Assembly (NCBI GenBank): GCA_037178625.1
Contig: CM074130.1
Span: 3,224,001 to 3,288,000, forward strand
Direction: 5' to 3'
Source: Skeletonema tropicum
Lineage: Eukaryota; Bacillariophyta; Thalassiosirophyceae; Thalassiosirales; Thalassiosiraceae
Length of the DNA stretch: 64,000 bases
Part shown: one piece after another, positions 21,375 to 30,928 of the stretch
How the letters are laid out: each line of letters begins with the position of its first letter
How positions within the stretch are numbered: position 1 is the first letter of the stretch
The notes under the pieces: model-generated
What the model was told of the DNA's origin: nothing
Database searches by the model: none
Seen by the model: only the letters and a program-made list of their open reading frames with translations
Program-made: the position numbers and the translations under genes

Positions 21375-21760
21375 TTTGGGCGCTGCTTATGCTTACTGAA
21401 GAATACAACCAATGCAACCAATCAGCATAATATTATGGTTGCTCATGCAATCGACGCAATCAACAAGCAAGCGCAAATTGACTTGAGTTGCAAGCAAATC
21501 AAAAGCTGAGCTGGATGAGAAAAAGAGAAGAAAAGAAGAAGAGAGCAGATGGAAGATATTTTTGGGGGCAAAATGGGGGATTCCCTCCTGCCCCAAAGTT
21601 GCCTCTTTTTTCTTTTTGCCAATGACACTTTTTTTTGATTTCATTGATTTTCAAAGCGCAGCATGTTACATGCACCGACCTGCTATCGATAATACTCACA
21701 CTCTCCAACACAATTGCAATCAATCTAATACTATCAAATAACAGCAGCATAGAGAACAAG

Positions 21761-23395
21761 ATGGGCGCCGCAAGCAATGACGATAACGAAGAGCACGAGT
21801 TTGGCGAAGACGACCAACCTACCAATAACGATGTCTCATCATCGAACCATGATGATGCATCTGCACAACAACCCATGACAAGTAGTAGTAATAGTAGTAC
21901 CAAGTCGTCAGCTGCCGATTCATCAGTAGTATTCAGCCCTGAACTACTAGGGATGTACTACGCGCGTCTCTTTCCATACCAAATGCTCTACTCATGGCTG
22001 TCATATGATCCAGCCACAATCAACTCAAAAAAGAGCAACAACAATACTTCTACCAATAAGAACGGTACATCGAGCAACTCAACCACCTTCCCTCGCCGCG
22101 AATTCAGTATGACCATCGAACCCACACCCGGAAATGAAGTCTATATTCGATATCAAAGCTTCCTATCTCAAGAAGAGCTCACAACGGCCATTCAAAAGCG
22201 TCGTCCTACCAAAATTGATATCGGAGCGGTGTTCAATCACCCTCCCAAAGATAACAAGTCGTTGCCGTCGGGCAAATTACAAACCCAAGAGCGTGAATTG
22301 GTGTTTGATATTGATTTAACGGATTATGATGCAGTGCGAAACTGTGGGTGTACTGGGGCAAAGATCTGTCCCAAGTGCTGGACATTTATGGGTATGGCTA
22401 TGGAGGTGATGGATGAAGGATTGAGGAGTGACTTTGGATTTGAACATGTGGCGTGGTTTTATTCTGGAAGGCGTGGTGTGCATTGTTGGGTGTGTGATGA
22501 TGGCGCGAGGAAGTTGACGAATGAGGCGAGGAGCGCTGTTGCTACCTACTTTGAGGTGAGATGAGTGATACATCTGTGATTGTCAAGTCATGCGTATATA
22601 TTTTTTCATTGCTAACAAAAGCTTCTAAAAATGCTTCTCCAAATGAATAACCAGGTAAACTTGGGCTCTGATAAGAACAAGAACTTCCACCTATCTTCTC
22701 CACTTCATCCAATGCTAACTCGTGCTTATGACATCTTGGAGCCACGATTCGTTGAGTCTGTTCTCCCAGAGGAAGGCCATGGCCTCCTCTCAACACGAGC
22801 CTCGTGGACCAAGCTTCTCATGACACTTCCCAAACAAGCCAACTCTGTAGCTGCTAAATTGGAAGAGAAATGGGGATTAAAGAAGGATAGCACGACTCCT
22901 GAGGAGAAGTGGGAAGAGCTCAAGTCAGCCCTCTCGGCATTCATTGGAAAGACTGGCAGCTCGAAGGCACCAAAGAACATGTCCAATGCTGATCGTGCAA
23001 GAGTTGAGAATTGGCCCGTCGAAACTGTTTTCAAGTACGTCTACCCACGATTGGATATCAATGTTTCAAAGATGCAAAATCACTTGTTGAAAAGTCCGTT
23101 CTGCGTACATCCCAAGACGGGACGTGTTTGTGTCCCGATTGAGGTTTCCAACTGTTCAAATTTTGATCCGTTCCAAGTCCCTACTTTGGGTCAACTTATG
23201 AAGGAACTTGATGACTTTGAGGCTGCAGGCAAATCCGACGATAGCACTGATGTTACATTTGACTGGCAAAAGACGAGTCTGAAGGAACCGTTTGAAAAGT
23301 TCCAGAAGTCTTTCTTGGTTCCATTATTGAATGAGGAACGAAGGATGCAACGAGAGGAGCGTGAGAAGAGAGCGGCCGCCATGGGTGACTTTTAA
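21761..23395 (+). CDS. PRIM1: DNA primase small (catalytic) subunit, PRIM1
   Basis: Two exons (21761-22555 and 22655-23395) with a 99-bp GTGAGA...CCAG intron, 511 residues. The enzyme makes the RNA primer within DNA polymerase alpha-primase in the nucleus. Diagnostic blocks are YYARLFPY, FPRREFSMTI, YIRYQSF, KIDIGAVF and ELVFDIDLTDYD with metal-binding Asp183 and Asp185. The zinc site is CGC...ICPKCW, and the nucleotide-binding block is WFYSGRRGVHCWVCD. Exon 2 continues with the conserved tail (PRLDINVS...LLKSPFCVHPKTGRVCVPI). About 50 Ser/Asn/Asp-rich residues precede the core and a Ser/Asn insert lies near residue 95, making it longer than animal PRIM1. An open frame upstream to 21635 is not needed; the ATG in ACAAGATGGGC is preferred. 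Confidence 0.95.
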
Positions 23396-23641
23396 GGAGA
23401 GTTTATGTTGAAGTGAGATCCTATTAAAGACTAGATATACTTATTTATACTATCGTGCTCGTGCGCATAGTGTTTTCATTGTGCTTTGGTGTAGGTCGTA
23501 GCGTAGGCTGGGTTAAGATGAACGGTATATTCGTACGATTTGAAATTTCAAAATCTCCGCGGTGCATTACTTATTTCCGTGCGTATCTTCATCTGTCATA
23601 TACTCCCAGGCACATTCGTGTCTATCCCTTGCCCTGTTCAA

Positions 23642-24577
23642 ATGATGAAGCGAACAGCATTGAGAGCCGTATCTATCGATCAGAAAGAATGGAAAGCTAA
23701 GGGTACACAGCTCCTCCAACAGGCGAAACGCTCTACGCGCAATGACAGACACGAAGACATACGCTTTGATACGAAGCAAGCTCGTGATCTGGCATTGATG
23801 TCCGAGATCAAATTGACGTTCATGGCCGGAGAAGCATTCAAGATTGCTGGAGAGTGGTATGATAGTGCCAAGGCTTTTGCGCGAGCAGCGGCCCTCTCTG
23901 GGGACGCGAAACATGACATTCAGGCTGCAGCTTCGTTTTATTTGGAATCTGGAATTGTGGCCGAAAAACTTGACGCCTTTTCCTCGAGTGACTATTACAG
24001 ACAGGCAGTCTCACAGTACTGCAACGCACAGGATTTCAAAGTTGCAGCAATGCTGCTCGAGCGAATGGCAAATAATTTCATGAAGAAGAACGAATTGGTG
24101 GCATCTCTTGAGGAATTCCAGAGAGCTTCGAAGTTGTACGGTGCAGCCGGAGAGCTTGATGACGCGGATCGTACACTTGAACGTGCAGCTTACTTGTTGG
24201 GTAGGACTGGTGATCTAATCGAAAGTTCTGACTCATACAAGGCTCTCGCAATGAGTCAGGCGAGGCGTAATACCGCGATATTCAATACCCCTCGCTATGC
24301 ACTGCGCTCAATCATCTTACTCAGCCGTGAAAAGCCGTTCTCCGAGGTTCAAGATACGATCGATCAATTTTGTCAAGAAGATTGCAGATTTGAAGAGTCG
24401 CGTGAGCTCGAATTCATCCACGACCTCATGCAAAGCGTATCTTTTTCGGACCTTGACAAGTTTGCTGACTGTGTACATTCATTCAACGAGGCATATGAGC
24501 TGGATGACCTCATGCTTGACTCATTAAAGGGATTGATGAATGCTCTCGTGCAAAAAATTGAGAAAGACGAATCGTAG
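23642..24577 (+). CDS. Gamma-SNAP-like soluble NSF attachment protein
   Basis: A single-exon gene; the first ATG in frame is at 23642 (a second follows immediately), giving 311 residues, the usual gamma-SNAP size. SNAPs couple NSF ATPase to SNARE complexes for their disassembly after membrane fusion. TPR-like helical repeats are visible: GEAFKIAGEWYDSAKAFARA, ASFYLESGIVAEKLD, DYYRQAVSQYC, AAMLLERMANNFMKK and LEEFQRASKLYGAAGE. The tail (ELDDLMLDSLKGLMNALVQK) is acidic-hydrophobic as in SNAPs. The C-terminal half, with DADRTLERAAYLLGRTG, fits gamma- better than alpha-SNAP; the subtype is inferred. Confidence 0.82.
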   Translation: MMKRTALRAVSIDQKEWKAKGTQLLQQAKRSTRNDRHEDIRFDTKQARDLALMSEIKLTFMAGEAFKIAGEWYDSAKAFARAAALSGDAKHDIQAAASFYLESGIVAEKLDAFSSSDYYRQAVSQYCNAQDFKVAAMLLERMANNFMKKNELVASLEEFQRASKLYGAAGELDDADRTLERAAYLLGRTGDLIESSDSYKALAMSQARRNTAIFNTPRYALRSIILLSREKPFSEVQDTIDQFCQEDCRFEESRELEFIHDLMQSVSFSDLDKFADCVHSFNEAYELDDLMLDSLKGLMNALVQKIEKDES

Positions 24578-24631
24578 AGGTTTGCTATTCATATTCTTGA
24601 TAACTAATGAACTTATTGTAAGGAAGTTATC

Positions 24632-26716
24632 TTAAAGCGGACATAAAATCAATGCTGCGAGAATCCAACTCACAAACGCTGCAACTGCTCTCCCAGTGTC
24701 TACTCTATCAATTTCATTTCTGCAGGGTATTTCCATATCACGCTGAGTAAAGCTGTAGATGAACAGGAAACCCAAAAGCAAATTGAATCCGTCATTGAAC
24801 AACGATGATAGAAACAAGACCGTAAACACAAGACTCGAAAAAGTGAGATGCCAGACGCGACCCAAAACTGCTTGGCTCATCCTTCCGCCGTCCGTGCTAC
24901 CAATAGGAACCAAATCAAAGGCATGGATGATCATACCAATGAATCCGCCAATCGCAACTGGGTGGAGAGGAATCTGAGTAGATGGATCCTGATTTATAAG
25001 GATACCGTCGCCACCGCCAAGCAACAAGTCCACGATTGTTCCTCCCAATGTACTTTGGGTTATGAATCCTACCGGCAAGCTAGGGAGTAGTTGAGCAACT
25101 GATTGGTCAACTTCAGTGGTCAGTTGCAGCCCGAATAAAAGGGCGATGAATGACACCGTCAAGCCCGTGACTGGGCCCGCGAACGCAAAGTCATACAGAT
25201 CCGTGTAATCTTTTGGCGAGGTTTTGATTCGATTCTGAAAACTCAAATACGGAAGTGCTTGTGATGGGAGAATCGTTGGCGGTGTCACCTTGATCCCCTT
25301 TGACCAAGCCATGACCAGATGTCCGGCCTCATGAAGACCCTGTGCTAGCCCAAGGGTGACGAGCATCGGCACGAGCAACTCATTGAACCATGTAAGATCA
25401 TATGCTCCCACGATTCCTGACGCAGCCTGTTCACTTGCCTCTTTCAGCCTTTTCATCACCGCTTCATTTTCTGAAAATGTGTCGATACAGTACACAAATG
25501 AAGAAAAGAGAGAGACGGCAGTGACGACTCCCGCGAAAAGTTTATTCGACAATGGTGCAAATTTGTTAGGTGTGATGAGCAGCGCATCTTCAAATAGTTG
25601 TTCCGAAGAATCTGCATAAATCTCGACAAAGCTGATTTGGAATGAGTCTTTCCATTGAGGAGACTCTTTTGCAAGCTTTTCATCAATTACTTCCAGCAGT
25701 TGCGTGGCTGTTTTGCGTTTATTTTCTCCCCGTATGATGTATCCCCCATCTACCTGCATTGGTTTTTCTACTGCCATAAATGTAGTTCGATCCAGTAACT
25801 GAAAGACAACATTGGCATCAATCTCTCTGGGCAATATCGCTTCATCTGCGTCTTGCACTACGCGTGGAAAGAGTTCCATTGCCCTCGTACTATTCTGCAT
25901 CCTCTCATCAATCTGTTGCTGAATAGCTTTTGATAGTCCCTCGATTTCGTACTCTTCATTAGAATCTTTGATTACAATTTCCGTTCCACCAGGAATATTC
26001 TTTGCAAACGCTTGGAAGTATAGACGACGAAGTTTTTCGGTAGACGCGTCTTTGTTCACATAGAGATTGTTGACAAACTCCTCCAAGTTGATGATGGAAT
26101 CATAATCTGGGTAACCTGCCGTCTTTGCAAGCGTATCTTTTACAGGAATTGGCAAAGAACCCAACAGTGCAATGGCACTCTTCATCTCCTCTTCTGTTAG
26201 TGCTGTTAGTGCAACGTTGACGTCTGATGAAGGACTGCTTTGGACGGGCATGACATTATTGTTGGATGAAAATGCTGACAAACCTGACAACATGGCCTCT
26301 GCCTCTTCGTTACCAACAGTACTTCTAACCAGTTCCTCTACACGTGCTTTAAGCTCTGTAAACTTCTTCTGCTCTTGCTCGGTTGAGCCGAATTCTTCGG
26401 TTGTGAAATGAATAATATCATCTTTCAGCTCCTCGATTTTCTTGAGGCCAAGCGACAACCGCATTTGTTCAGCCTCATTTCTATATTGGTCTGCCTTCTC
26501 TTTTAGACGCCTAGCCTCATCGCCGCTGTCGTCATTGGAACTTTTGAGAATAGATGTACTTTGCAATGCATGATGATGCGTTTGATGCGTAGTAAATGAG
26601 TTGGGTGGAGCAAACCCCATCGCTGGATGACTGCACACCAACAATGTGAGCGACAAGATCAGAGTCGCCGCCACGATTGCAGTGCCTCTAGTGGATTGCA
26701 TTGTATATTTTGTCAT
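24632..26716 (-). CDS. Plastid EGY/S2P-type membrane metalloprotease (paralog C)
   Basis: Intronless, 694 residues, unlike its spliced paralogs A and B. The N-terminus is hydrophobic and ends MGFAPPN, an ASAFAP-type plastid motif. It then has a coil (RLKEKADQYRNEAEQMRLSL, GLKKIEELKDDI), the DGGYIIRGENK block, and a predicted membrane core. Active-site elements are LHEAGHLVMAWSKG and VPIGSTDGGRMS. Other family blocks are PTILPSQALPYLSFQNRI, TSPKDYTDLYDFAFAGPVTG, and STLGGTIVDLLLGGGDGIL. Its C-terminal EIPCRNEIDRVD repeats in all three paralogs (EVPCRNEVDELD in A, EIPMRNEIDDVD in B). The gene is separated from paralog B by primase and gamma-SNAP. Divergent promoter with DMAP1. Confidence 0.9.
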   Translation of the reverse strand: MTKYTMQSTRGTAIVAATLILSLTLLVCSHPAMGFAPPNSFTTHQTHHHALQSTSILKSSNDDSGDEARRLKEKADQYRNEAEQMRLSLGLKKIEELKDDIIHFTTEEFGSTEQEQKKFTELKARVEELVRSTVGNEEAEAMLSGLSAFSSNNNVMPVQSSPSSDVNVALTALTEEEMKSAIALLGSLPIPVKDTLAKTAGYPDYDSIINLEEFVNNLYVNKDASTEKLRRLYFQAFAKNIPGGTEIVIKDSNEEYEIEGLSKAIQQQIDERMQNSTRAMELFPRVVQDADEAILPREIDANVVFQLLDRTTFMAVEKPMQVDGGYIIRGENKRKTATQLLEVIDEKLAKESPQWKDSFQISFVEIYADSSEQLFEDALLITPNKFAPLSNKLFAGVVTAVSLFSSFVYCIDTFSENEAVMKRLKEASEQAASGIVGAYDLTWFNELLVPMLVTLGLAQGLHEAGHLVMAWSKGIKVTPPTILPSQALPYLSFQNRIKTSPKDYTDLYDFAFAGPVTGLTVSFIALLFGLQLTTEVDQSVAQLLPSLPVGFITQSTLGGTIVDLLLGGGDGILINQDPSTQIPLHPVAIGGFIGMIIHAFDLVPIGSTDGGRMSQAVLGRVWHLTFSSLVFTVLFLSSLFNDGFNLLLGFLFIYSFTQRDMEIPCRNEIDRVDTGRAVAAFVSWILAALILCPL

Positions 26717-27040
26717 TGCTAGCCTCTTGCTTTATTTACTTATTCAATGGGAGATCTTCACCATGCGCCATAGAACCAGAACATTGGTTCATCGTGGCCA
26801 TCTGTTGTGCTTCGATGGAGGCTTCGGTGAAAAGTTGAAGATCGCGAATGACGCGATGTACCCCGAAATTGCCCCAATGCTGCTCATCGCAAAAGGGTCT
26901 CAAAAATACCCCAATAATGCCCCGTCGAAAAGCAAAAAATGAAAACCTCCATGACTACAACATAACGGCGGCACTCTCATCATCTCATCTATCGTAGCAT
27001 TCACTTCTATCTCTAAGCAGAGAGGCAGCAATCAATAAAT
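26717..27040. promoter_or_regulatory. Divergent intergenic region (paralog C / DMAP1)
   Basis: 324 bp between two outward-facing start codons, holding both promoters. No distinctive motif was seen apart from a CCCCGAAATTGCCCC stretch near 26860-26875. Confidence 0.35.
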
Positions 27041-29215
27041 ATGAGCAAGAAGGCAACAGTTGCGTCTAATACTGATGTCTTGGAATCGCTGCCTCCTGTG
27101 GTACCCTCCATCGGTTGGCGCAAGCCTCAGAGGCATGACGAAGGAGGAACCGATTCCAATACTCAAACAGCCACAACAACATCATCATCACAGCCTAACA
27201 CCCAGCTTGAATCGTCACAGGCATCAGCTTCTGCAGATAACGATGACGCAATAAAACCGAATAATATCCCATCGACAATCAAAATAGGCAACCGCACCGT
27301 AATTACATCAAAACCACCTCGACAATGGGCATGGAAATCTTTCACATCATCGGCACGTCATGATTCTGCCAATTTCTTTCATTGGGTACGAGCCAACATT
27401 GAATATGCGGATTATCCCTATGCTCGATTTGACGTCCATTTGGACCCATTAACGTATACAGATGAGGAATATGAAAAGTATTTGGCAATGTCTGCCGTGG
27501 AAGATTTGGGGGATACCTTGCCTGATTATTTGTTGGTGGGGAATCAAATTCAAAAGGGGGGCGACGGCGGAACAGAGACCAAAGTTGGCAATAATAGTAC
27601 TGAGGAGACAACATCATTATTTCAACAACAATTATTGCAAAGCAACAAAATTTTACCATGGACCAAGGCAGAGACAGATGTGTTAATGGAACTATGTCAA
27701 AATTGTGATTTACGCTGGCCTGTCATTATTGATCGATGGCACATGCGTTTCAGTAAAGGCACCGTGAGCAGTCTTCGAAAAGTGGAAGATTTACAATATC
27801 GATATTATCAGATTGGGAGTATTTTGGCACAGAAGCGTGTAGTTGCTGAGGCAACGAAACTTTCTGTAGCATCCACACCTGCTGGAGCAGAAGATGTGTT
27901 ACCTTCAAAAGATCCAAAAGATACGGCAACTGATACTACTGCAGCCGAAGGTTCAAGCAGTCAGCAGCCTGGTGCATCGACTGCCCAGCAACTCCTTGAT
28001 CCATCCGAGAGTGCGGCGCTTGAATCTACACTCAAGCTCCCATCGGCTGCACCCTCCGTCTCTATCCCAAACAGTGGCATTTCAAATCGTGGCAAGATGT
28101 TCGACCTGGTTGCTGAAAGAGAAAGGCGCAAACAATTAGAATATACTTGGAATCAATCAAAGGAGGAGGCACAAGAAGAGGCAGCATTACGTGCAGAACT
28201 CAGAGCTGTTGAAGCGCAGCTAAGAAAACTGAAAAAGGCAGGAAAGCATTTGGTCCCATCCGGATCAGCATTGGCAGCAGTGCCGCCGCCGCAGCCCACA
28301 AAGAAGGCAGTCGCGGCAGCATCAGTCAAAGCAACCGCCGCATCAACCAAGGCAAGCGCTGCGTCTGCCATAGCAGCAGCACCTGCTTCCGCCCGTCCTA
28401 GTAATACTATTGTGTCTGTACCTGTTGATCCTTTCCTCCACGCCCATCAAGAGGTTGATGCATCATTCAACGAGACAGCACCCGTGCCAACTCCAGGGAC
28501 ACCGTATCTTCAATCTGGTAGATTATTCCCACCTAATATTGAGGGACACGCTAAGCTGAAGAAGTCAACACTGAAACAGATGGATGAAATCCTGTCCGAG
28601 TTGGGTGTGCCAAAAGAACCTATTGCAACGAAGCGATCATGTGATTTATTTGACGGGGTTAGGAAAGACGCCATGACACTGCTGATTTTACAAAAGATGG
28701 CTTTGAAGAAAGAGGCAGAATTGGCAGAAAAGAAAGCAAAGTTGGAGAGGCGGACGTCGCGAGCCACAGCCACTACCACCGCGCAAGAGAAGAAAGAAGA
28801 CGAAACCCCAAAAGCGGCGGATCCAAAAGGCTCCAAACCGCCAGCTGAAAAGACGATTCAGGATTCGTCCCAGACCGGAGGTGCTGGAGCCGCTACAGAA
28901 AAGTCATCGAAAAAGAAGGATTCTCAGAATGGAGGTACTGGAGCTACCACGGAAAAGGCATCGAAAAAGAAGAGAAAAACTCCTACACCTGCAACCAGTT
29001 CAGCAACAGTGGTGGCGGCACCAGTACCAAGTGCAAGTCAACCTGGATCCTCAGCTGCTGCTCCTGCTTCAGCAGATGCCCACAAGCCAGCCGCTGTCAC
29101 ATCATCTGCACCTTTATCCACAGCCCCTGCTCCGCCTGCATCAACTTCTTCAGTGTTGATCTCTCAAGGGAAAACCACCAAGGCAGCCGGTAGGAAACGT
29201 GTGCGGAAGAAGTAG
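27041..29215 (+). CDS. DMAP1/SWC4-like chromatin complex subunit
   Basis: A single exon of 724 residues. DMAP1/SWC4 is a shared subunit of the NuA4 acetyltransferase and SWR1 (H2A.Z-depositing) complexes. The conserved N-terminal block reads WAWKSFTSSARHD, FHWVRANIEYADYPYARFD, then YTDEEYEKYL. The SANT/Myb-like domain starts at about residue 205 with LPWTKAETDVLMELCQNCDLRWPVIIDRW and is followed by RKVEDLQYRYYQI. A long helix (ERERRKQLEYTW...LRAELRAVEAQLRKLKKAG) comes next. A second conserved part near residues 480-570 reads RLFPPNIEGHAKLKKSTLKQMDEILSELGVP. The rest is Ala/Lys/Pro/Ser-rich and poorly conserved, including tandem TGGAGAATEKSSKKK-like segments near residue 615. Confidence 0.88.
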   Translation: MSKKATVASNTDVLESLPPVVPSIGWRKPQRHDEGGTDSNTQTATTTSSSQPNTQLESSQASASADNDDAIKPNNIPSTIKIGNRTVITSKPPRQWAWKSFTSSARHDSANFFHWVRANIEYADYPYARFDVHLDPLTYTDEEYEKYLAMSAVEDLGDTLPDYLLVGNQIQKGGDGGTETKVGNNSTEETTSLFQQQLLQSNKILPWTKAETDVLMELCQNCDLRWPVIIDRWHMRFSKGTVSSLRKVEDLQYRYYQIGSILAQKRVVAEATKLSVASTPAGAEDVLPSKDPKDTATDTTAAEGSSSQQPGASTAQQLLDPSESAALESTLKLPSAAPSVSIPNSGISNRGKMFDLVAERERRKQLEYTWNQSKEEAQEEAALRAELRAVEAQLRKLKKAGKHLVPSGSALAAVPPPQPTKKAVAAASVKATAASTKASAASAIAAAPASARPSNTIVSVPVDPFLHAHQEVDASFNETAPVPTPGTPYLQSGRLFPPNIEGHAKLKKSTLKQMDEILSELGVPKEPIATKRSCDLFDGVRKDAMTLLILQKMALKKEAELAEKKAKLERRTSRATATTTAQEKKEDETPKAADPKGSKPPAEKTIQDSSQTGGAGAATEKSSKKKDSQNGGTGATTEKASKKKRKTPTPATSSATVVAAPVPSASQPGSSAAAPASADAHKPAAVTSSAPLSTAPAPPASTSSVLISQGKTTKAAGRKRVRKK

Positions 29216-29339
29216 GGAAGGATAAGGCTTCACCTGATTTCAGCGGCACAAGCACTGAGTAAACGTAGTAACATCATATTCATCATATACCAAGAACCTC
29301 CAATCTCTAATAGCCTGGCCAGGGCACATCTAAATAATG

Positions 29340-29830
29340 AGAGGAGCTAAGTCGTTCGTTCTGTCGGTCGGTCGGTCGTTCTGTCGTTCTGTCCGGGCCC
29401 TTTGGCGTGTCCTTTGGCCTTCACGGGCATTTTCGATCGACTCTTTCGAGCTAATAAGTCGTTCGTTCTGCGTTCTGTCGGTCGGTCGGTCGTTCTGTCG
29501 TTCTGTCCGGGCCCTTTGGCGTGTCCTTTGGCCTTCACGGGCATTTTCGATCGACTCTTTCTTTGATTGGCTTGATTTGACCCCTTGCCCCCCCCCGTTT
29601 TTAGAGTTTTCGATTGACTCTTTCTTTGATTGCCTTAGATTTGAATGTTCAGGGGGGGACACCCCCCCTTGCCCCCCCCGTGTTTAGAATTTTCGATTGA
29701 CTCTTTCTTTGATTGGCTTAGATTTGATTGTTCAGGGGGGACACCCCCCCTTGCCCCCCCGTGTTTAGAATTTTCGATTGACTCTTTCTTTGATTGGCTT
29801 AGATTTGATTGTTCAGGGGGGGACACACGG
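29340..29830. repeat. Compound minisatellite
   Basis: Two adjacent tandem families. A ~114-bp unit with GTCGGTCGGTCGTTCTGTCG and CACGGGCATTTTCGATCGACTC occurs twice (anchors at 29434 and 29548). It grades into an 81-83-bp unit containing TTCGATTGACTCTTTCTTTGATTG followed by a G-run/ACACC/C-run, with anchors at about 29611, 29694 and 29775. Both share the CGAT(C/T)GACTCTTTC core, so one family probably derived from the other. Open frames across it are repeat artefacts. Confidence 0.9.
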
Positions 29831-30003
29831 AAGAGGCAAATGGACCTACTCTTCAAGATTTGATCAATCCCCGACCATGGCATGGTGGGCACATGTTATG
29901 TAATTAATGCAATCTAAACAGCAAAGAAAATCTCTTTATTCGCCTCTTATCTGCTAGCTTCGTAACACGATCCCCCCCTACGAACAACAACATTACTGAC
30001 ATC

Positions 30004-30615
30004 TCAACCCCCCGCTTTCTCCTCCCCTGCATTGCAACTAAGGTATGGGTTGTGTGACAAACACTCTTTCAACACAGGCACTGTCGCATAAGTGCGAACA
30101 GGAAACTTGGTATTGTCATGCACAACAGCAATACGAAGAAGCCTCTCCTCAGCTCCTTGAGAATTGTATTTTTTCAATCTCAGCAGCTCCGCATCATTTT
30201 CAAAATCTGGAAAAAATACTGAAATTTCTGCGCCCAAAATCTTAGACATGCAATCAAAGTCTAACTCCTCTGCAATCCTTTCGTTATTCTCCAGCTTCTC
30301 CACATATTCAATAAAACTCATTGTGCCACCATGTTTCCCAACCCTAAATAATGAAGAACGTTCCAAATCCACAGCATTCTCCTTCTCATAATTAATTAAT
30401 AATCCCTTCAACTCTTCTATTGACATGTACGAACCGTACAACGCCAAATGATTCGATACAGTATTCAAAAATCCGTCTTGCCCGTAATTGATCCATAAAA
30501 CCTCATGCCCATGCTCGAACAGGGTCCGCAAGAACGGAACAGGAAGAGAAATTTTCTCCGAATTATCAACGAATTGCCTCCTCTCTTTCGTCACAACACC
30601 AGTTACAGAACTCAT
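30004..30615 (-). CDS. Hypothetical protein, possible degenerate OTU-like fold
   Basis: The ATG at 30615 gives 203 residues. The segment INYGQDGFLNTVSNHLALYG, SIEELKGLLINYEKEN, TMSFIEYVEKLENNERIAEELDFDCMSKILGAEISVFF has the spacing of an OTU (ovarian tumour) cysteine-protease fold. The expected DGxC catalytic cysteine is replaced (DGFLN) and no clear C-terminal catalytic His motif is seen. If related, it would be inactive. Such OTU-like ORFs are often found in or near mobile elements, and this one lies between a minisatellite and a transposon-like region. The function is otherwise unknown. Confidence 0.45.
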   Translation of the reverse strand: MSSVTGVVTKERRQFVDNSEKISLPVPFLRTLFEHGHEVLWINYGQDGFLNTVSNHLALYGSYMSIEELKGLLINYEKENAVDLERSSLFRVGKHGGTMSFIEYVEKLENNERIAEELDFDCMSKILGAEISVFFPDFENDAELLRLKKYNSQGAEERLLRIAVVHDNTKFPVRTYATVPVLKECLSHNPYLSCNAGEEKAGG

Positions 30616-30928
30616 CCTTTTCAAGCTTACTAATATTTCGTCACATCACTATCTACTAGGATAGTATTGCAAGTTTCATATATACCTTAGGGAAGCTGCC
30701 TCACTCTTTCAATGACGAATCTGATATCACAACAAACACCCATCAAGATTCGGGGAAGAAGGAAGGAGACCCAAAAAACGAAATAAAATCAATTTTCAAT
30801 TCGTACTATTTGAATACTGCTATGTATATAAGTAGACACAATCAATATCGTAGTAGATAGCCGGTGCCTCCTCTCTTATTTAGAAAACCCGCGCAGCGGC
30901 TAGACGAGCGTCAGCGAGGCTAGTATAC
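30616..30928. other. Spacer between OTU-like ORF and repeat element
   Basis: 313 bp with no gene recognised. The segment just before the next element (CGCAGCGG, then ACGAGCGTCAGCGAGG, near 30892-30920) is GC-richer than its surroundings. Confidence 0.35.

Noticed and set aside
28881..29159. Alternative frame and opposite-strand open frames within DMAP1, G3BP-like, VPS72 and ATR
   Set aside because: They are shadows of long low-complexity coding regions and lack independent domain signals.
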